A DNA stretch of 64,000 bases, taken from positions 1,612,001 through 1,676,000 of the forward strand of contig NZ_CP058557.1 of the NCBI RefSeq assembly GCF_018141165.1. Direction: 5' to 3'. The DNA comes from Alkaliphilus sp. B6464 (GTDB lineage Bacteria > Bacillota > Clostridia > Peptostreptococcales > Natronincolaceae). The notes beneath the pieces are model-generated. The model had not been told where the DNA came from. It did no database searches and was given only the letters and a program-made list of their open reading frames with translations. Positions 63,790 through 64,000 of the stretch are shown in pieces. Numbering within the stretch: the first letter of the stretch is position 1; each line of letters starts with the position of its first letter. Made by a program: the position numbers and the translations under genes.

Positions 63790-64000
63790 ATGTCTGTAAG
63801 AGTAAGATTTGCACCGAGTCCTACGGGATTCGTACATATAGGAAGTTTGAGAACAGCATTGTATAATTATTTATTTGCCAGAAAAAATAATGGTAAATAT
63901 ATTTTAAGAGTGGAAGATACAGATCAAAGTCGTTATGTTGAAGGAGCAATTGAAGGAATGCTTCGTTCTATGGAATGGGCAGGAGTTAACCATGATGAAG
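63790..64000 (+). CDS. gltX: Glutamyl-tRNA synthetase, N-terminal part
   Basis: The gene runs out of the window after 70 codons. The N-terminal class I catalytic start [19 protein letters not shown] has the HIGH-equivalent [18 protein letters not shown] is the conserved second block. GGAGGG precedes the ATG. In Firmicutes GltX often charges both tRNA-Glu and tRNA-Gln. Whether this one is discriminating cannot be told from the visible part. Confidence 0.96.
   Translation, partial: MSVRVRFAPSPTGFVHIGSLRTALYNYLFARKNNGKYILRVEDTDQSRYVEGAIEGMLRSMEWAGVNHDE

Overview
The window comes from a low-GC, anaerobic, spore-forming-type Firmicute of the class Clostridia. The supporting evidence is AT-rich DNA, strong AGGAGG ribosome binding sites, TTG/GTG starts, a lysine-fermentation operon, a yabS-yabT-tilS-ftsH block, mcsA-mcsB-clpC-radA-disA, a T-box leader and a B12-dependent ribonucleotide reductase. 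The mix of amino-acid fermentation and sodium bioenergetics (a Na+-pumping decarboxylase and a NatAB-type exporter) suggests an Alkaliphilus/Natronincola-like organism; that placement is inference from gene content only.

Layout. (1) 1-7116: lysine fermentation (kdd end, kamA, kamB, kamC, kamD, kamE). Lysine is converted by the radical-SAM 2,3-aminomutase and the B12/PLP 5,6-aminomutase with its reactivation factors, then oxidised by Kdd. (2) 7117-12150: an AT-rich accessory segment with two broken genes, an orphan gene and a complete agr-type quorum-sensing locus (LytTR regulator, GHKL sensor kinase, AgrB, and a 43-residue AgrD that is easily missed). Two near-identical promoters carrying a VirR/AgrA-like box precede the orphan gene and agrB. 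(3) 12191-18284: a DUF881 protein, a vWA protein (YabS-like), a membrane-anchored Hanks-type kinase (YabT-like), tilS and ftsH. (4) 18806-26102: a methylmalonyl-CoA module with a two-chain B12 mutase, MeaB chaperone, epimerase and Na+-translocating methylmalonyl-CoA decarboxylase (mmdA, D, C, B), linking succinyl-CoA and propionyl-CoA to sodium pumping. (5) 26175-33071: birA, an ECF S-component, coaX, dusB, an unassigned conserved gene, greA with a promoter-terminator leader, and lysS.

(6) 33157-38507: one complete rRNA operon (tandem promoters, 16S, 23S, 5S, terminator) without spacer tRNAs. A 108-nt structured element occurs in both internal spacers. (7) 38701-44041: a thioredoxin-like gene, nrdJ, and an EF-G paralogue on the minus strand. 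(8) 44490-51953: mcsA, mcsB, clpC (no ctsR), a possible 50-aa gene, radA, disA and a MazG-like protein on the minus strand. (9) 52339-57457: carD with tandem promoters, a PIN-TRAM membrane protein, ispD, ispF and natAB. (10) 57574-64000: T-box-controlled proS, a TraX-family membrane protein, an OmpR-type two-component system followed by a secreted DUF1002 protein, and the start of gltX.

Cobalamin is a common thread: lysine 5,6-aminomutase, methylmalonyl-CoA mutase and NrdJ all need it. A dispersed, partly palindromic intergenic repeat of about 80 bp occurs in at least three full and two partial copies. No CRISPR array, tRNA gene, insertion sequence or prophage was seen.
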